DNA of 64,000 nucleotides from contig NZ_CP059068.1 of NCBI RefSeq assembly GCF_017798165.1, positions 2,976,001-3,040,000 of the forward strand, in the 5' to 3' direction. A program made the position numbers and the translations under genes. How positions within the stretch are numbered: the first letter of the stretch is position 1; each line of letters opens with the position of its first letter. Origin of the DNA: Rhodoferax sp. AJA081-3 (GTDB taxonomy: Bacteria > Pseudomonadota > Gammaproteobacteria > Burkholderiales > Burkholderiaceae_C). The notes beneath the pieces are model-generated. The model was not told where the DNA came from. It saw only the letters and a program-made list of their open reading frames with translations, and did not search any database. Below are positions 52,033-61,800 of this stretch, in pieces.

Positions 52033-53268
52033 ATGGCCATCTACGACTGGCGGGGGCGCAACAACCGCGGCGAAGCGGTCGATGGCCAACTAGAGGCCAT
52101 GACCGAAGGCGGCGTGGCCGACCAGCTCAAGACCATAGGTGTTGTGCCGGTCTACATCGCACTGGCCAAGGCTGTCGCCGAAGTCCAAACCGAGAACTGG
52201 TTTGACCGGCTCAACCGCAAGCCGATTGTGGATGAGGACCTGATGGTTTTCTCGCGCCAGATGTACACGCTGAACAAGGCCGGTGTGCCAATACTGCGGG
52301 CGTTTTCGGGTCTGCAAGCCTCGGCTACCAAACCTGCCATGGTGGACATGCTGCAAGACATACGCTCCAGTCTGGACCAGGGGCGTGAGTTGTCGGCTGC
52401 CATGGCCCGTCACCAGAACCTGTTTGGCGGCTTCTATATTTCCATGATCCGTGTCGGCGAAATGACCGGGCGCCTGACCGAAGTGTTTTTGCGGCTGAAC
52501 GAACACATGGAGTTTGAACGCGATGTACGCGAACGCATCAAGCAGGCCACGCGTTACCCCATCTTTGTGGTGGTTGCGATGATCATCGCAGTGGTCATCC
52601 TCAATATCTTTGTCATCCCGGTTTTTGCCAAGGTGTTTGCGGGCTTCAATACCCAGCTGCCACTGATAACCCGAGGTCTACTGGCCTTCTCAGCATGGAT
52701 GATCAAGTGGTGGCCGCTGTTGATTGCTGGCAGTATTGGCGCGGGCGTCGCCTGGCGCGCCTATTTGCGCACGACCGAGGGGCGCTACCGCTGGGATGCA
52801 CGCAAACTCAAGCTGCCCATCATTGGCGAAATCATCCTCAAGGCCACCTTGGCCCGGTTTGCCCGCAGTTTTGCGCTGTCCAGCCAAAGCGGTGTGCCCT
52901 TAGTGCAGGCACTCACCGTGGTGGCGCAGACGGTGGACAACGCCTTTATCGGCGCCCGTATCGAACAGATGCGTGACGGCATTGAACGGGGTGAAAGCAT
53001 TTCGCGCTGTGCTGCGGCCACGGGTGTGTTTACCCCGGTGGTACTGCAAATGATCAATGTGGGTGAAGAAACTGGCGAATTGGACAACCTGTTGTTTGAA
53101 ATTGCCGGCATGTACGAGCGCGAAACCGACTACAACATCAAAGGCCTGTCTGCCGCCATCGAGCCTATTTTGCTGGCCGTCATCGGCGTGCTGGTGCTCT
53201 TGCTGGCACTGGGTGTGTTCCTGCCCTTGTGGAATCTGGGGCAAGCGGCTATGGGCAAGGGCGGCTAG
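52033..53268 (+). CDS. mshG: Pilus platform protein, GspF/PilC family
   Basis: 411 residues. Two T2SSF repeats: FSRQMYTLNKAGVPILRAFSGLQ and FARSFALSSQSGVPLVQALTVVAQ, with three membrane spans (~175-200, ~220-245, ~380-405). It is the inner-membrane platform on which the pilus is built. It starts 6 bp after the mshE stop, so the two are cotranscribed. Confidence 0.95.
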   Translation: MAIYDWRGRNNRGEAVDGQLEAMTEGGVADQLKTIGVVPVYIALAKAVAEVQTENWFDRLNRKPIVDEDLMVFSRQMYTLNKAGVPILRAFSGLQASATKPAMVDMLQDIRSSLDQGRELSAAMARHQNLFGGFYISMIRVGEMTGRLTEVFLRLNEHMEFERDVRERIKQATRYPIFVVVAMIIAVVILNIFVIPVFAKVFAGFNTQLPLITRGLLAFSAWMIKWWPLLIAGSIGAGVAWRAYLRTTEGRYRWDARKLKLPIIGEIILKATLARFARSFALSSQSGVPLVQALTVVAQTVDNAFIGARIEQMRDGIERGESISRCAAATGVFTPVVLQMINVGEETGELDNLLFEIAGMYERETDYNIKGLSAAIEPILLAVIGVLVLLLALGVFLPLWNLGQAAMGKGG

Positions 53269-53279
53269 AAAGCGTCAGA

Positions 53280-53780
53280 TTGGCACGCGACCCAGCCCCA
53301 CCATTGCAATCGCCGCTATGGAGTCGGCGCCTGACCGAGTGGTGCCTGGTGGCCCTGATTCTGCTCGGATTGGGCTTAGCGTTTGAACGCGAAATACGGT
53401 CGCTGCAAGCCCAAAGCGAAAAAGTTCTCGTGTGGTCCACCATGGCTTCGCTGCGGACGGCCTTAGTGCTCAACCGCCTGGCGCGACAGGTGCGTCCGGA
53501 TGACCCGAGCTTGGTGGAGAAGAATCCCTTTCGGTTATTACAACAACTGCCCGCCAGCTACGCGGGTGAAATGCCCATGGGGGAGGTCTATCGGGTTGCA
53601 CCAGGAAGCTGGCTGTTTGACCCGGACTGCCCGTGTGTGGGTTATCGGCTGCTGTACCCGGAGTGGCTGGAGCCAAGCAAGGACGTTGGCGCCATCTGGT
53701 TTCGCATTGGCAAGGCCGAAGGTGGCCCCAGCCTGTCCCCATTGATGGACTACCGGTGGCTGGGAACGCCCTTAAAGTGA
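53280..53780 (+). CDS. Membrane protein in the MshF position (hypothetical)
   Basis: About 166 residues if it starts at the TTG at 53280; the frame is open back to 53229 (TTG, inside mshG), and no ATG precedes the membrane span. One N-terminal span (TEWCLVALILLGLGLAF), then a helical QAQSEKVLVWSTMASLRTALVLNRLARQ and a C-terminal soluble part with WLFDPDCPCVGYRLLYP. It stands between mshG and pilin genes, where mshF lies in Vibrio. That equivalence is from position only; I see no sequence motif that proves it. Confidence 0.6.
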   Translation: MARDPAPPLQSPLWSRRLTEWCLVALILLGLGLAFEREIRSLQAQSEKVLVWSTMASLRTALVLNRLARQVRPDDPSLVEKNPFRLLQQLPASYAGEMPMGEVYRVAPGSWLFDPDCPCVGYRLLYPEWLEPSKDVGAIWFRIGKAEGGPSLSPLMDYRWLGTPLK

Positions 53781-53892
53781 GATAAGCCACGATTTGTGGC
53801 AAATTCGTGAACTAATTCATACGTTTACTGCCCAAACTTTACGCACAGCATGAGATAAGAGGACTAGAATTTCTTCGAGAGCTCGGCCCTTT

Positions 53893-53920
53893 TAGGTCGT
53901 TGGACCTAGGCTTTGTAGCC
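53893..53920. promoter_or_regulatory. Two adjacent hairpins in the leader of the pilin gene
   Basis: TAGGTC-GTTG-GACCTA (53893-53908) directly followed by GGCT-TTGT-AGCC (53909-53920), 36-63 bp before the pilin start. The 175-bp gap before the pilin gene is AT-rich and must hold its promoter. The hairpins could stabilise the message or mark a processing site. Confidence 0.45.
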
Positions 53921-53955
53921 GGGTGGATTGAAATACTTATTAAGAGGTGACTACG

Positions 53956-54339
53956 ATGAAACAGACACAACAAGGCTTTACGCTGATTGAATTGGTGATG
54001 GTGATCGTTATCTTGGGCGTGCTGGCTGCGACGGCGTTGCCCAAATTTGTGGATTTAAAGGGTGATGCGACCACAGCCGCAACGCAGGGGGTTGCCGGAG
54101 CTCTGTCTTCCGGATTCGCAATTAACTATGCATCTCGCAGCGTTAGCTCCACACGTGGGACGGCAGTTACTAATTGCTCGGATGGAACGAATGTCAACAT
54201 CCTGCAAGGCGGCATGCCTGCAGGGTACAGTATTACCGCTGCAGGGGTTACGGCTGGAAACTCAGTCAATTGCACGTTGAGCAATACCTCCGTTACACCT
54301 AACGTGACCGCTTCCTTTACCGCCATCGGTATTCCCTGA
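53956..54339 (+). CDS. MSHA-type major pilin candidate
   Basis: 127 residues. Leader MKQTQQG then [31 protein letters not shown], the canonical MshA/MshB N-terminus. One Cys pair (TNCSDG, VNCTLS) and a small, Ser/Thr-rich body. AAGAGG lies 8 bp before the ATG at 53956. The DNA is lower in GC than mshE/G and codons are different, suggesting strong expression or exchange of the pilin gene. A strong terminator follows, so it can be expressed alone at high level, as suits a major pilin. Confidence 0.9.
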   Translation: MKQTQQGFTLIELVMVIVILGVLAATALPKFVDLKGDATTAATQGVAGALSSGFAINYASRSVSSTRGTAVTNCSDGTNVNILQGGMPAGYSITAAGVTAGNSVNCTLSNTSVTPNVTASFTAIGIP

Positions 54340-54358
54340 TTTGAGTTGATGCTTCGAG

Positions 54359-54386
54359 AAAGGCCACCCAATTGGGTGGCCTTTTT
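54359..54386. terminator. Intrinsic terminator after the pilin gene
   Basis: 12-bp arms (AAAGGCCACCCA / TGGGTGGCCTTT) around AT, then T-run that overlaps the stop codon of the convergent O-antigen-ligase-like gene. Confidence 0.9.
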
Positions 54387-56532
54387 ACATGCGGTCCCGA
54401 AACGGCTGTGGCACTTGCTGGCGGTAGTTTTCTCTCTGTTCAAGTGGAACTTGGAGCAGACCAGACTTGAATGCCGCTAGCGCCTTGGCATCTTCGTGCA
54501 CGGCTGGATTCGCATAAATAAGACCCAATCGGAAGTACCCATCGGCCGCCTGCTGGGGCCATGCCGCTATACGCAACTCCAGTGACCGGATCGCAAGTGG
54601 CCAGTTTTGAGCCTGGTACCCAATCGCATAACCGACTTGCACCATGTCATACCCAAAGACCCCTTGGTCAAAGCTTTCGTTGAGTCTCATGATTGCTTGG
54701 CCCTGATGTCCGGAGCGGTTCAACAAAACAACCTCTAGCGTGCGTGTAGGTAGCGCTTCGGGCTTTAGTCGCTGTACCTGTTTCAAGGCGCCGTTGGCGC
54801 GGTCATGCTGGCCCAACTGCGAGTAGCCCATCGCAAGTCCCGTCCAGAGCGCAGCCACATGGGGGCGAGAGGCCACGACCGACTCGAGAATCCAGACGGC
54901 GTTGCGCCAATCACCACCCGCTGCAAGGGGTTCCGCCAGTTCGGCGGTCAACTTGCGGTAGTGCGGATTGACTGCCACGCCCTGCCGTATGCTCTGCAGC
55001 ATTTCAGCCTTGAGAGCATTCCGTTCGCGAACATCTAGACCTGTGTCACGTGACAGCCTGTTGGCTATATGGATGGCTCGCACGAGTTTGAATTCAGCTT
55101 GTACAGCCTGCTGCACGATATATGCAGTAGTGCCCAAGAGCCCAACCAGCAAGAAGAGCATAGGCAAACGGTCAACTCCCCGCCATGTTGCAGTACGCGC
55201 AAAGAATGGCTCAAATTTCTCCAGTCGTGCGTCGGAGCTGGCGAGAACCCCCAAGCACAAGGCGAACAATGCTCCGGTTCCAGCAAGATGCCACGGGAAA
55301 CCCGCACAACTCACGATAAGCAGCGCCAGCAAGCTGGTCAGCGCGATGCCACGGAGGGGGGCTTCCTGGCGGCCAGTGCCTTGCAGGTTCCAAGTGCTTC
55401 CCGCACTGTGGAGCAAGTAGGCCAGCAGAGTGGCCAATGCCAGCCCCCCAGCCAAACCGTACTCGCTGAGTAACTGTAGTATTTCGTTATGCGCGTAATA
55501 ATCCGTTTCCAACGTAGCGTCTATCCGCTCGTACCGCGGGATCTGGACCTCCCACGATCCTGCCCCAACCCCCGTCCACGGATTTGCCATCACCATGCGT
55601 GCTGTCGCTTTCCACATGGCAACGCGGGTTGAAAACGTGCCGTGGGTGTATTCCTTGACCTTGGTGACGGAACTGATACGCGTAAAACTACGCTGCAAAG
55701 CAGTTGTGCCCAGTTGTTCGATATCAATTTGCAGGTTGTTGCTTGGGATTGTGGAAAGCACGACAACAGAGACGAAGAGACCACCGGCTACAAGGTATCG
55801 GCAACGCGCACTCCACCGGACGAATTCAAAATTTTCCCGGAATCGCAACAAAAGAACGATCAGCACGATGCCCGTTATGAGCAGGGCCGTAAGGGCGGAA
55901 CGTGTTCCCGTCATCATTAATGTGACGACATTGAGGCCAACCGTCAGCGTCACCAACCCCAGCCAACGCGAGGCGCGCATGTTTGCCAGCAGCCAGACCG
56001 AAAAGGGCAGTGCACACACCGCGTATTCAGCGAAAAAATTCCGGTTGATAAATGTCGAAGCTGGGAAATACGCCTGAGGGAAGACGGTGAGGTCCAGCCA
56101 GAATTGCATGGCGGCCCAAAGGGAGGCTACCGTTGCGCCAATGTGGATGCCCCATGCCAGGGTTGGAAAGTTGTCACGGTCGCTGGTATTCAGTCCCAAC
56201 CATAACAACAGACCCAGCAAAAACCACCGAATGGCCTCCACCGATGCGAGGTAGGTGTGTGCCCACGCCATGCTGCCAACCGCATGGACCATCAGCAGAA
56301 GTGGCAGCCAGATCAAACCGTGCCACAGCAGCTGGCTGTCTCGCGGTCGCACTGGTAAAACGAAACACACTGCCGCACCCAGAACCCCGAAAGCGACGAG
56401 GGTGGACTTCAACGTGTCTTGCAGCACCAGTTCGCTCGGCACGCCCAAAGCTGGCACCAACAGCATCATGCAGGCAAGAATGGCAACGGATCGATTGGTC
56501 GAAGGAAGCGTGCTGGGCTGAGCTGGTGACAT
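54385..56532 (-). CDS. O-antigen ligase/PglL-family membrane protein with TPR-like tail, candidate pilin O-glycosyltransferase
   Basis: 715 residues from ATG 56532. About ten to twelve N-terminal membrane spans (residues ~15-460) hold the Wzy_C block: a long periplasmic loop with YYAHNEILQLLSEYGLAGG, whose His is the conserved catalytic residue of WaaL/PglL/Wzy proteins. The last ~230 residues are helical with TPR-like repeats (AVWILESVVASRPHVAALWTGLAMGYSQLGQ). The class attaches glycans from a lipid carrier to LPS, polymer or pilin. Its position between pilin genes, on the opposite strand, makes a pilin glycosyltransferase likely (inference). GC is lower than in neighbours. Confidence 0.82.
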   Translation of the reverse strand: MSPAQPSTLPSTNRSVAILACMMLLVPALGVPSELVLQDTLKSTLVAFGVLGAAVCFVLPVRPRDSQLLWHGLIWLPLLLMVHAVGSMAWAHTYLASVEAIRWFLLGLLLWLGLNTSDRDNFPTLAWGIHIGATVASLWAAMQFWLDLTVFPQAYFPASTFINRNFFAEYAVCALPFSVWLLANMRASRWLGLVTLTVGLNVVTLMMTGTRSALTALLITGIVLIVLLLRFRENFEFVRWSARCRYLVAGGLFVSVVVLSTIPSNNLQIDIEQLGTTALQRSFTRISSVTKVKEYTHGTFSTRVAMWKATARMVMANPWTGVGAGSWEVQIPRYERIDATLETDYYAHNEILQLLSEYGLAGGLALATLLAYLLHSAGSTWNLQGTGRQEAPLRGIALTSLLALLIVSCAGFPWHLAGTGALFALCLGVLASSDARLEKFEPFFARTATWRGVDRLPMLFLLVGLLGTTAYIVQQAVQAEFKLVRAIHIANRLSRDTGLDVRERNALKAEMLQSIRQGVAVNPHYRKLTAELAEPLAAGGDWRNAVWILESVVASRPHVAALWTGLAMGYSQLGQHDRANGALKQVQRLKPEALPTRTLEVVLLNRSGHQGQAIMRLNESFDQGVFGYDMVQVGYAIGYQAQNWPLAIRSLELRIAAWPQQAADGYFRLGLIYANPAVHEDAKALAAFKSGLLQVPLEQRENYRQQVPQPFRDRM

Positions 56533-56620
56533 GGCAACATTGTCCGCTGTGTTGCGCCCGCCATATCTGCTCAAAAAGACAATATATAGAGCGCGTAGTT
56601 GGGGGCACAATCGAGGCATC

Positions 56621-57145
56621 ATGCAAGTAGTTGGATCAACATGCAGAACTGTGCGCCGCGGGTGCAGCCGACGCGTATTTCAGCACGGCTTTACTTTGAT
56701 CGAGTTGATCATGGTGATTGTCATATTGGGCGTGCTGGCAGTGTTTGCCGCGCCGCGCATGTTCGATAACGCTGATATGAACGCACGGGGTTTTCACGGC
56801 GAGTTGCTGGGGTATTTACGCTACGCTCAGAAAACTGCAATTGCACAACGGCGCACGGTGTGCGTTACCTTTGTGGGGACAACGGTCACGCTCACCATTG
56901 CAGCAGCTCCAGCGACTTTTACCTGCGCGGTTGCCGGGTCCCTTAGCGGTCCCAATGGACCACCTCCTGTCACCCTGAGTGCTAAGCCCGGCGTGAGCTA
57001 CGTCACAGCGCCGACAAGTTTCAACTTTGATGGCCTGGGCCAGCCCATCTCCAGCACCGGCGCCGCATCTCCCCAAACCTTTCGGGTGGCCAACGTAGCC
57101 AACTCCATCACCGTTGAAGCCAGCACGGGGTATGTCCATGACTAG
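56621..57145 (+). CDS. mshC: Minor pilin, GspH/MshC-like
   Basis: 174 residues. A long basic leader (MQVVGSTCRTVRRGCSRRVFQHG) before the cleavage site and mature [25 protein letters not shown]. The body with GELLGYLRYAQKTAIAQRRTVCV and a C-terminal YVHD has the GspH-like fold. It is the first gene of the minor pilin run and divergent from the PglL-like gene (88 bp between starts, with AATATATAG near 56580). ATG 56621 was chosen because an earlier start would add 30 residues without support. Confidence 0.82.
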   Translation: MQVVGSTCRTVRRGCSRRVFQHGFTLIELIMVIVILGVLAVFAAPRMFDNADMNARGFHGELLGYLRYAQKTAIAQRRTVCVTFVGTTVTLTIAAAPATFTCAVAGSLSGPNGPPPVTLSAKPGVSYVTAPTSFNFDGLGQPISSTGAASPQTFRVANVANSITVEASTGYVHD

Positions 57146-57596
57146 GCGTTACCACCTGGGCTTCACCTTGATCGAAGTCATCATCTTCATTGTTGTAGTA
57201 GGCGCAGGACTGGCAGGCATACTTTCGGTCACCAATACCGTTGTCAAGTCCAGCTCCGATCCTGTCGTGCACAAACAGGCAATGGCAATAGCCGATTCCA
57301 TTCTGGAGGAGGTCCTACAAAAAGAGTTCCAGGACCCTGACGGCGTGGGAGGCGAAGCCACCCGTGCAACGATGGACGACGTCAGCGACTACAACGGCAG
57401 AACGCAAGTCCTGTTCAATAGCAGCAGTGGAGTCGGTGGCTGGTTGCCGGCACTGGATGTTTATCAGGTCGCCATTACCGTAGTCTCCGACACGACCGTG
57501 ATTGGCACAGCGCTCAACCCTGCTTGGCGTGTGACGGTCACCGTTACACGGGGGGCAGACAGTATCGTCCTGTCGGGATATCGGGCGAACTACTAG
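57132..57596 (+). CDS. mshD: Minor pilin, MshD/PilV-like
   Basis: 154 residues. Leader MSMTRRYHLG then FTLIEVIIFIVVVGAGLAGILSVTNTVVKSS, with Glu at +5. HKQAMAIADSILEEVLQKEFQDPDG is typical of the PilV/MshD group. It overlaps the mshC stop by 14 bp, so the genes are coupled. ATG 57138 is an alternative start. Confidence 0.83.
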   Translation: MSMTRRYHLGFTLIEVIIFIVVVGAGLAGILSVTNTVVKSSSDPVVHKQAMAIADSILEEVLQKEFQDPDGVGGEATRATMDDVSDYNGRTQVLFNSSSGVGGWLPALDVYQVAITVVSDTTVIGTALNPAWRVTVTVTRGADSIVLSGYRANY

Positions 57597-57607
57597 TTAT
57601 TGCCGTC

Positions 57608-58474
57608 ATGTCACAAACCACACCCACTTTTCGTCCCAAGCAGAAAGGTTTTACGCTTGTAGAACTTGTGATGGTGATCGTCATATTGGGCGCGATCGGT
57701 GGTACTGTGGCCGTGTTCATGAAAGCCCCAATCGACGCCTACTTCGACAGCGCCCGGCGGGCGGCTCTAACAGATGTGGCGGACACGACCGTGCGCAGAA
57801 TTTCGCGTGACCTGCACAGGTCTTTGCCCAACAGCATTCGCAATCCGGACAACGGAAGCCTGCAATGCCTTGAATTTATACCGACAAAAACCGGCGGGCG
57901 GTACCGCGCAGAAGAGTCTGCACCGGGAAACAATCTGGACTTCAGCATCGAAGACACCACATTCAACATGCTGGGCAGCAATACAACGTTCGCCGGGCTC
58001 CCTATACCCGCCGACCAGCAAATTGCCGCCGGTGATCGTATCGCGGTGTACAACCTGGGCATTGCCGGTGCCAGCGCGTACGAGGTTGGAAGGACTGGCG
58101 TGGTCAACGGCGTGGTGTCTGGCGCAGAGACGGCGATCACATTGACTACAGGCATACGATTTCCACTGGCATCTCCCAGCAAACGGTTCCATGTGATAAA
58201 TGCGACCGAGCAGGTCGTGGGTTATGTTTGTACCGGCGACGGAACGCTGCGGCGCTACACCATGACACTTCCCAACGCGACACCCGCAAGCTGCCCGCTG
58301 GCGGCTGCGGTAGTTGCCAGCCCCGTCCTGGCTCGCAACGTTGCGTCTTGCAGCTTTGATTACATTGGCCCTGACTTGCTTCGCAATGCATTGGTACGAA
58401 TGACCCTGGAGTTAACCGATAGTGGAGAAACGGTCACTTTGCAGCATGAAGTGCATGTGAACAACACCCCATGA
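57608..58474 (+). CDS. mshO: Minor pilin, MshO-like
   Basis: 288 residues. Leader ...PKQKG then [38 protein letters not shown], the MshO hallmark, and a body with RRISRDLHRSLPNSIR. It would sit in the pilus tip or priming complex. ATG 57608 lies 11 bp after the mshD stop. Its stop overlaps the mshP start (ATGA). Confidence 0.88.
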   Translation: MSQTTPTFRPKQKGFTLVELVMVIVILGAIGGTVAVFMKAPIDAYFDSARRAALTDVADTTVRRISRDLHRSLPNSIRNPDNGSLQCLEFIPTKTGGRYRAEESAPGNNLDFSIEDTTFNMLGSNTTFAGLPIPADQQIAAGDRIAVYNLGIAGASAYEVGRTGVVNGVVSGAETAITLTTGIRFPLASPSKRFHVINATEQVVGYVCTGDGTLRRYTMTLPNATPASCPLAAAVVASPVLARNVASCSFDYIGPDLLRNALVRMTLELTDSGETVTLQHEVHVNNTP

Positions 58475-58887
58475 AACGCCATCTACACGATCAGCGCGGT
58501 TTTGCCGCCGTCGCCGCTATCTTCCTGGTGCTGATGCTGGCTGCGTTGGGGGCGTTCATGATCAGTTTTTCCAACACGCAGCAGCTGACCTCAGCACAAG
58601 ACGTGCAAGGCTCACGCGCCTACTGGGCAGCCCGGGCCGGACTGGAGTGGGCTGTAACCACCCACATACCGGTAACGACCGTGGATTGCAGTTCCGCCTC
58701 GACCGACTTGGCCATTGAAGGCTTCACCGTCACCGTGGCTTGCACCAGGGCTACGTATACGGATACGGGGCTCCGACCCGGCGAACAGCCCAGAGTATTC
58801 CAGTTCACCGCCACCGCACGATCTGCTGGTACGGTGGGCAGCATAAGCTACATAGAACGCAGCGTGTCAACATCTCTGGAGATATAA
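58471..58887 (+). CDS. mshP: MSHA biogenesis protein MshP
   Basis: 138 residues. A PilX-like N-terminus MKRHLHDQRGFAAVAAIFLVLMLAALGAFMISFSNTQQLTSAQDV: the Gly-Phe cleavage site is followed by a hydrophobic helix but no Glu at +5, as is normal in MshP/PilX. A Cys pair follows (VDCSS, VACTR). Coupled to mshO by a 4-bp overlap; 2 bp before mshQ. Confidence 0.88.
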   Translation: MKRHLHDQRGFAAVAAIFLVLMLAALGAFMISFSNTQQLTSAQDVQGSRAYWAARAGLEWAVTTHIPVTTVDCSSASTDLAIEGFTVTVACTRATYTDTGLRPGEQPRVFQFTATARSAGTVGSISYIERSVSTSLEI

Positions 58888-58889
58888 GC

Positions 58890-61800
58890 ATGCACCAAGC
58901 CCGACCGTATTTCCAATCGCTGATCCGGTGGTTCACTTTGCTTTTGTGGGCTTTGCTGGGCTTGGCGGTTGCCCCCGTACAAGCCCAGACCTACGCCTAC
59001 CGCGCGGACACCTTCGCTTACGACACACCCAGTGGTGCAGCAACCAGCGTGGTCTGGCACAACTCCAGCCCAGCCCCGGCCTGCACCGGTTATCCCGATG
59101 GGGATGACGACTGGGCAGACATCCCTTTTCCGGCGGGCTTTAATTTCCGGTTTGGGGGGGTGGCCTATTCCAGCGTGCGCGTTTACTCCAACGGCATACT
59201 GGCCTTTCCCACTGACGTGTCGGGCTTTCACCGCGATTACACCTCTCAGGCCTTGCCCATCACTGCTGCACCAGGTGCCTATGGCGGCTGCGTGAATGCC
59301 GTACCCCAGCGATTGATGCTTGTGTACTGGCTGGACATTGTTGCCGGTACCGCCAATGGCACAGCTGGTGCCTCGGTGCGGTATGAAATGCTGGGCACCG
59401 CGCCCAACCGGCGCTTCGTCATCTCCTGGGTGAATGTCAAGCTGTACAACACCACCACACGCTACAACTTCCAGGTCGTGCTGATGGAAAGCACCGCCGG
59501 TGTGAATGGCAACTTCAAATACCAGTACACCACGGGCTCATCTACTGGCGCCAATGCGGCGGTGGGTGTGCAGCTCACCACAACCGATTTCACGCAGTAC
59601 GCGTTCAATCAGAACTTCATTGATACCACGCTGGGTACAGCCATCTTGTGGTATCCCGCCAACCAACTGGCTGCAAAAAGTGCTGAATACCGGTTTGACG
59701 AGGGCTCATGGTCGGGCGCAGCGGGTGAGGTCAAAGACACCTCCGGCAACCTGCAACACGCCTCTTTAGTGACGACCAACGTGGCCAATATCGCAGGCGG
59801 CAGGCTGTGCCGCGGGGCAACATTTACCAACAACACGTCCAACGCCACGCGGGACGCAGTTGCCACACCCATAGTCCCGGCAAACCAGGGTTCGGTGGAT
59901 TTTTGGTTCAGGTCCAACAATGCCTGGAATACGTCTGACGCCATGCTGTTGGACGCCACTACGGTTGCAGCCCGGCCGTTTTTCCTGCTGAAACGCTCCA
60001 CTGGTGCCCTGCGTTTTTCGGTTACCGATAGTGCAGGGACAGTCCACACCGCGAATACGACTACCAATTACACATTTGCGGCGTCCACCTGGCAACACAT
60101 TGCCGTCAGCTGGAGTCTCAAGGCGGGTACCAACCAAACGGTTTTGCAAATCATGGTGAATGGCGTGCTGGCCGCTACAACCGGAACCACGCCATTCCGC
60201 ACCACGTCCACCGGTACGATAGCCACGCTGAGCACTTTGTATGTGGGTGACAACCGGACATCCGGCATCACGCCCACCGGCGGATCCCCCAACGGGGCCA
60301 ACGGGACCATTGACGAGGTGTATACCTACGCCGTGGACATCAATGCGACCCAAGCAGCGGCCGACATGGCGTTGACCCGACCCAGTTGCACGTCTTTGGA
60401 CCATTTCCACATCGTTCACGATGGGGCGGCATCAAGCTGTACAGCCCCGGGCGAGATCACCATTGAGGCGCACGACGCATCACACGCACTGTTCTCGCTG
60501 GCGGGCACCAGCATGAATCTCACGACCACCCCTGCGCGGGGGACCTGGTCCAATGTGGCGGGTGGTGCCGTCAACTCCCTGACGGCTATTGGCGCGGGCA
60601 CCGGCACCGCCACCTATACCTTTGCCAACGAGAGCAGTGTTACGTTTGGCTTGAGTGACAACCTGACGGGGGCCCTCAACATCAACGTCACATCTGGCTC
60701 CATCACAGAACATTCAGGGACGGCGTCAGCCTGTGTAGCCGCCGACTACACCACCGGCACCACCTGCGATGCCAGCCGCAATTTTGTATGCGCTGTGCCG
60801 TTTGGGTTCAACTGTGTCGAGAGTGGAGCCACCGCACTGACGGGGCGGCTCTTCACCAAGCTGGCTGGCGCAGCCTTCAGTTTCGATGTGGTCGCACTCA
60901 AAGATGCCGACAGCAACGGCACGGCGGACAGCGTGGAAACCCTGTATGCCTCGGACAACGACAAAAATGTGACCGTGGAATTGGTGGACGGATCGGGCGC
61001 CACAGCCTGTGCCGCGCGCACACCCATCAGCCCCGCGGTGAGCCAAACGCTGACCTTTACCAAGCTTGGACAGCCCACGGACTTGGGGCGCAAAAGCAGT
61101 GCTGCCATGACGGTGACCAGGGCATACCCTGACTTGCGCTGCCGGGTGACCGATGCGAACCAGGTGCCCAGTGTTGTAGGCTGTTCGACGGACAACTTTG
61201 CGGTGCGACCCTCGGCGGTTACGCTGGTGACCAGCGCCACAGCAGCCGCCCCGTCATCCACGGCCCTGCCGACCATTCGAGCGGGGGCCAACTTCACGGT
61301 GCAGGCGACTACCAGCCCCAGTGCTAGTTACGCGGGTAGCTTGGCGCGCGATGCCACCAAACACAGCGCCCAGACCACGGCCCAAGATTCGACCCAAGCA
61401 GCGGGCGGTGCCATAGGTGTCTTGACACCGGCGGCACTGGTCGCCAACGCAGCCGCAACCAATGCCACCTACACGGAGGTGGGTTATCTCTATTTGGCTC
61501 CCGGTGCCTACCGCGACGATAGTTACACGGCAGTCGACAGCGGCGGGGGTGACTGTGTGACCAGTACAGTCAGCGACGCCAATCTGGCGGACACGCTGTC
61601 AGGCGGCAAATATGGCTGCAGTATTGGTAACAAAACGACCGTGTCTTTGGGACGTTTTATTCCCGACCACTTTGATACGGTGGTCACGCAGGGATGTGTT
61701 GCCGGAGCCTTCACCTATTCCGCGCAACCGTTCACCGTTGTAGCCACGGCGCGCAACACGGCCGGCGGCGTGACACAGAACTACGCGGGTAATTTCTTCG

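Noticed and set aside
53781-53955. Sigma-54 promoter before the pilin gene
   Set aside because: TGGCAAATTC was inspected but does not match TGGCAC-N5-TTGC spacing; no promoter could be assigned with confidence.
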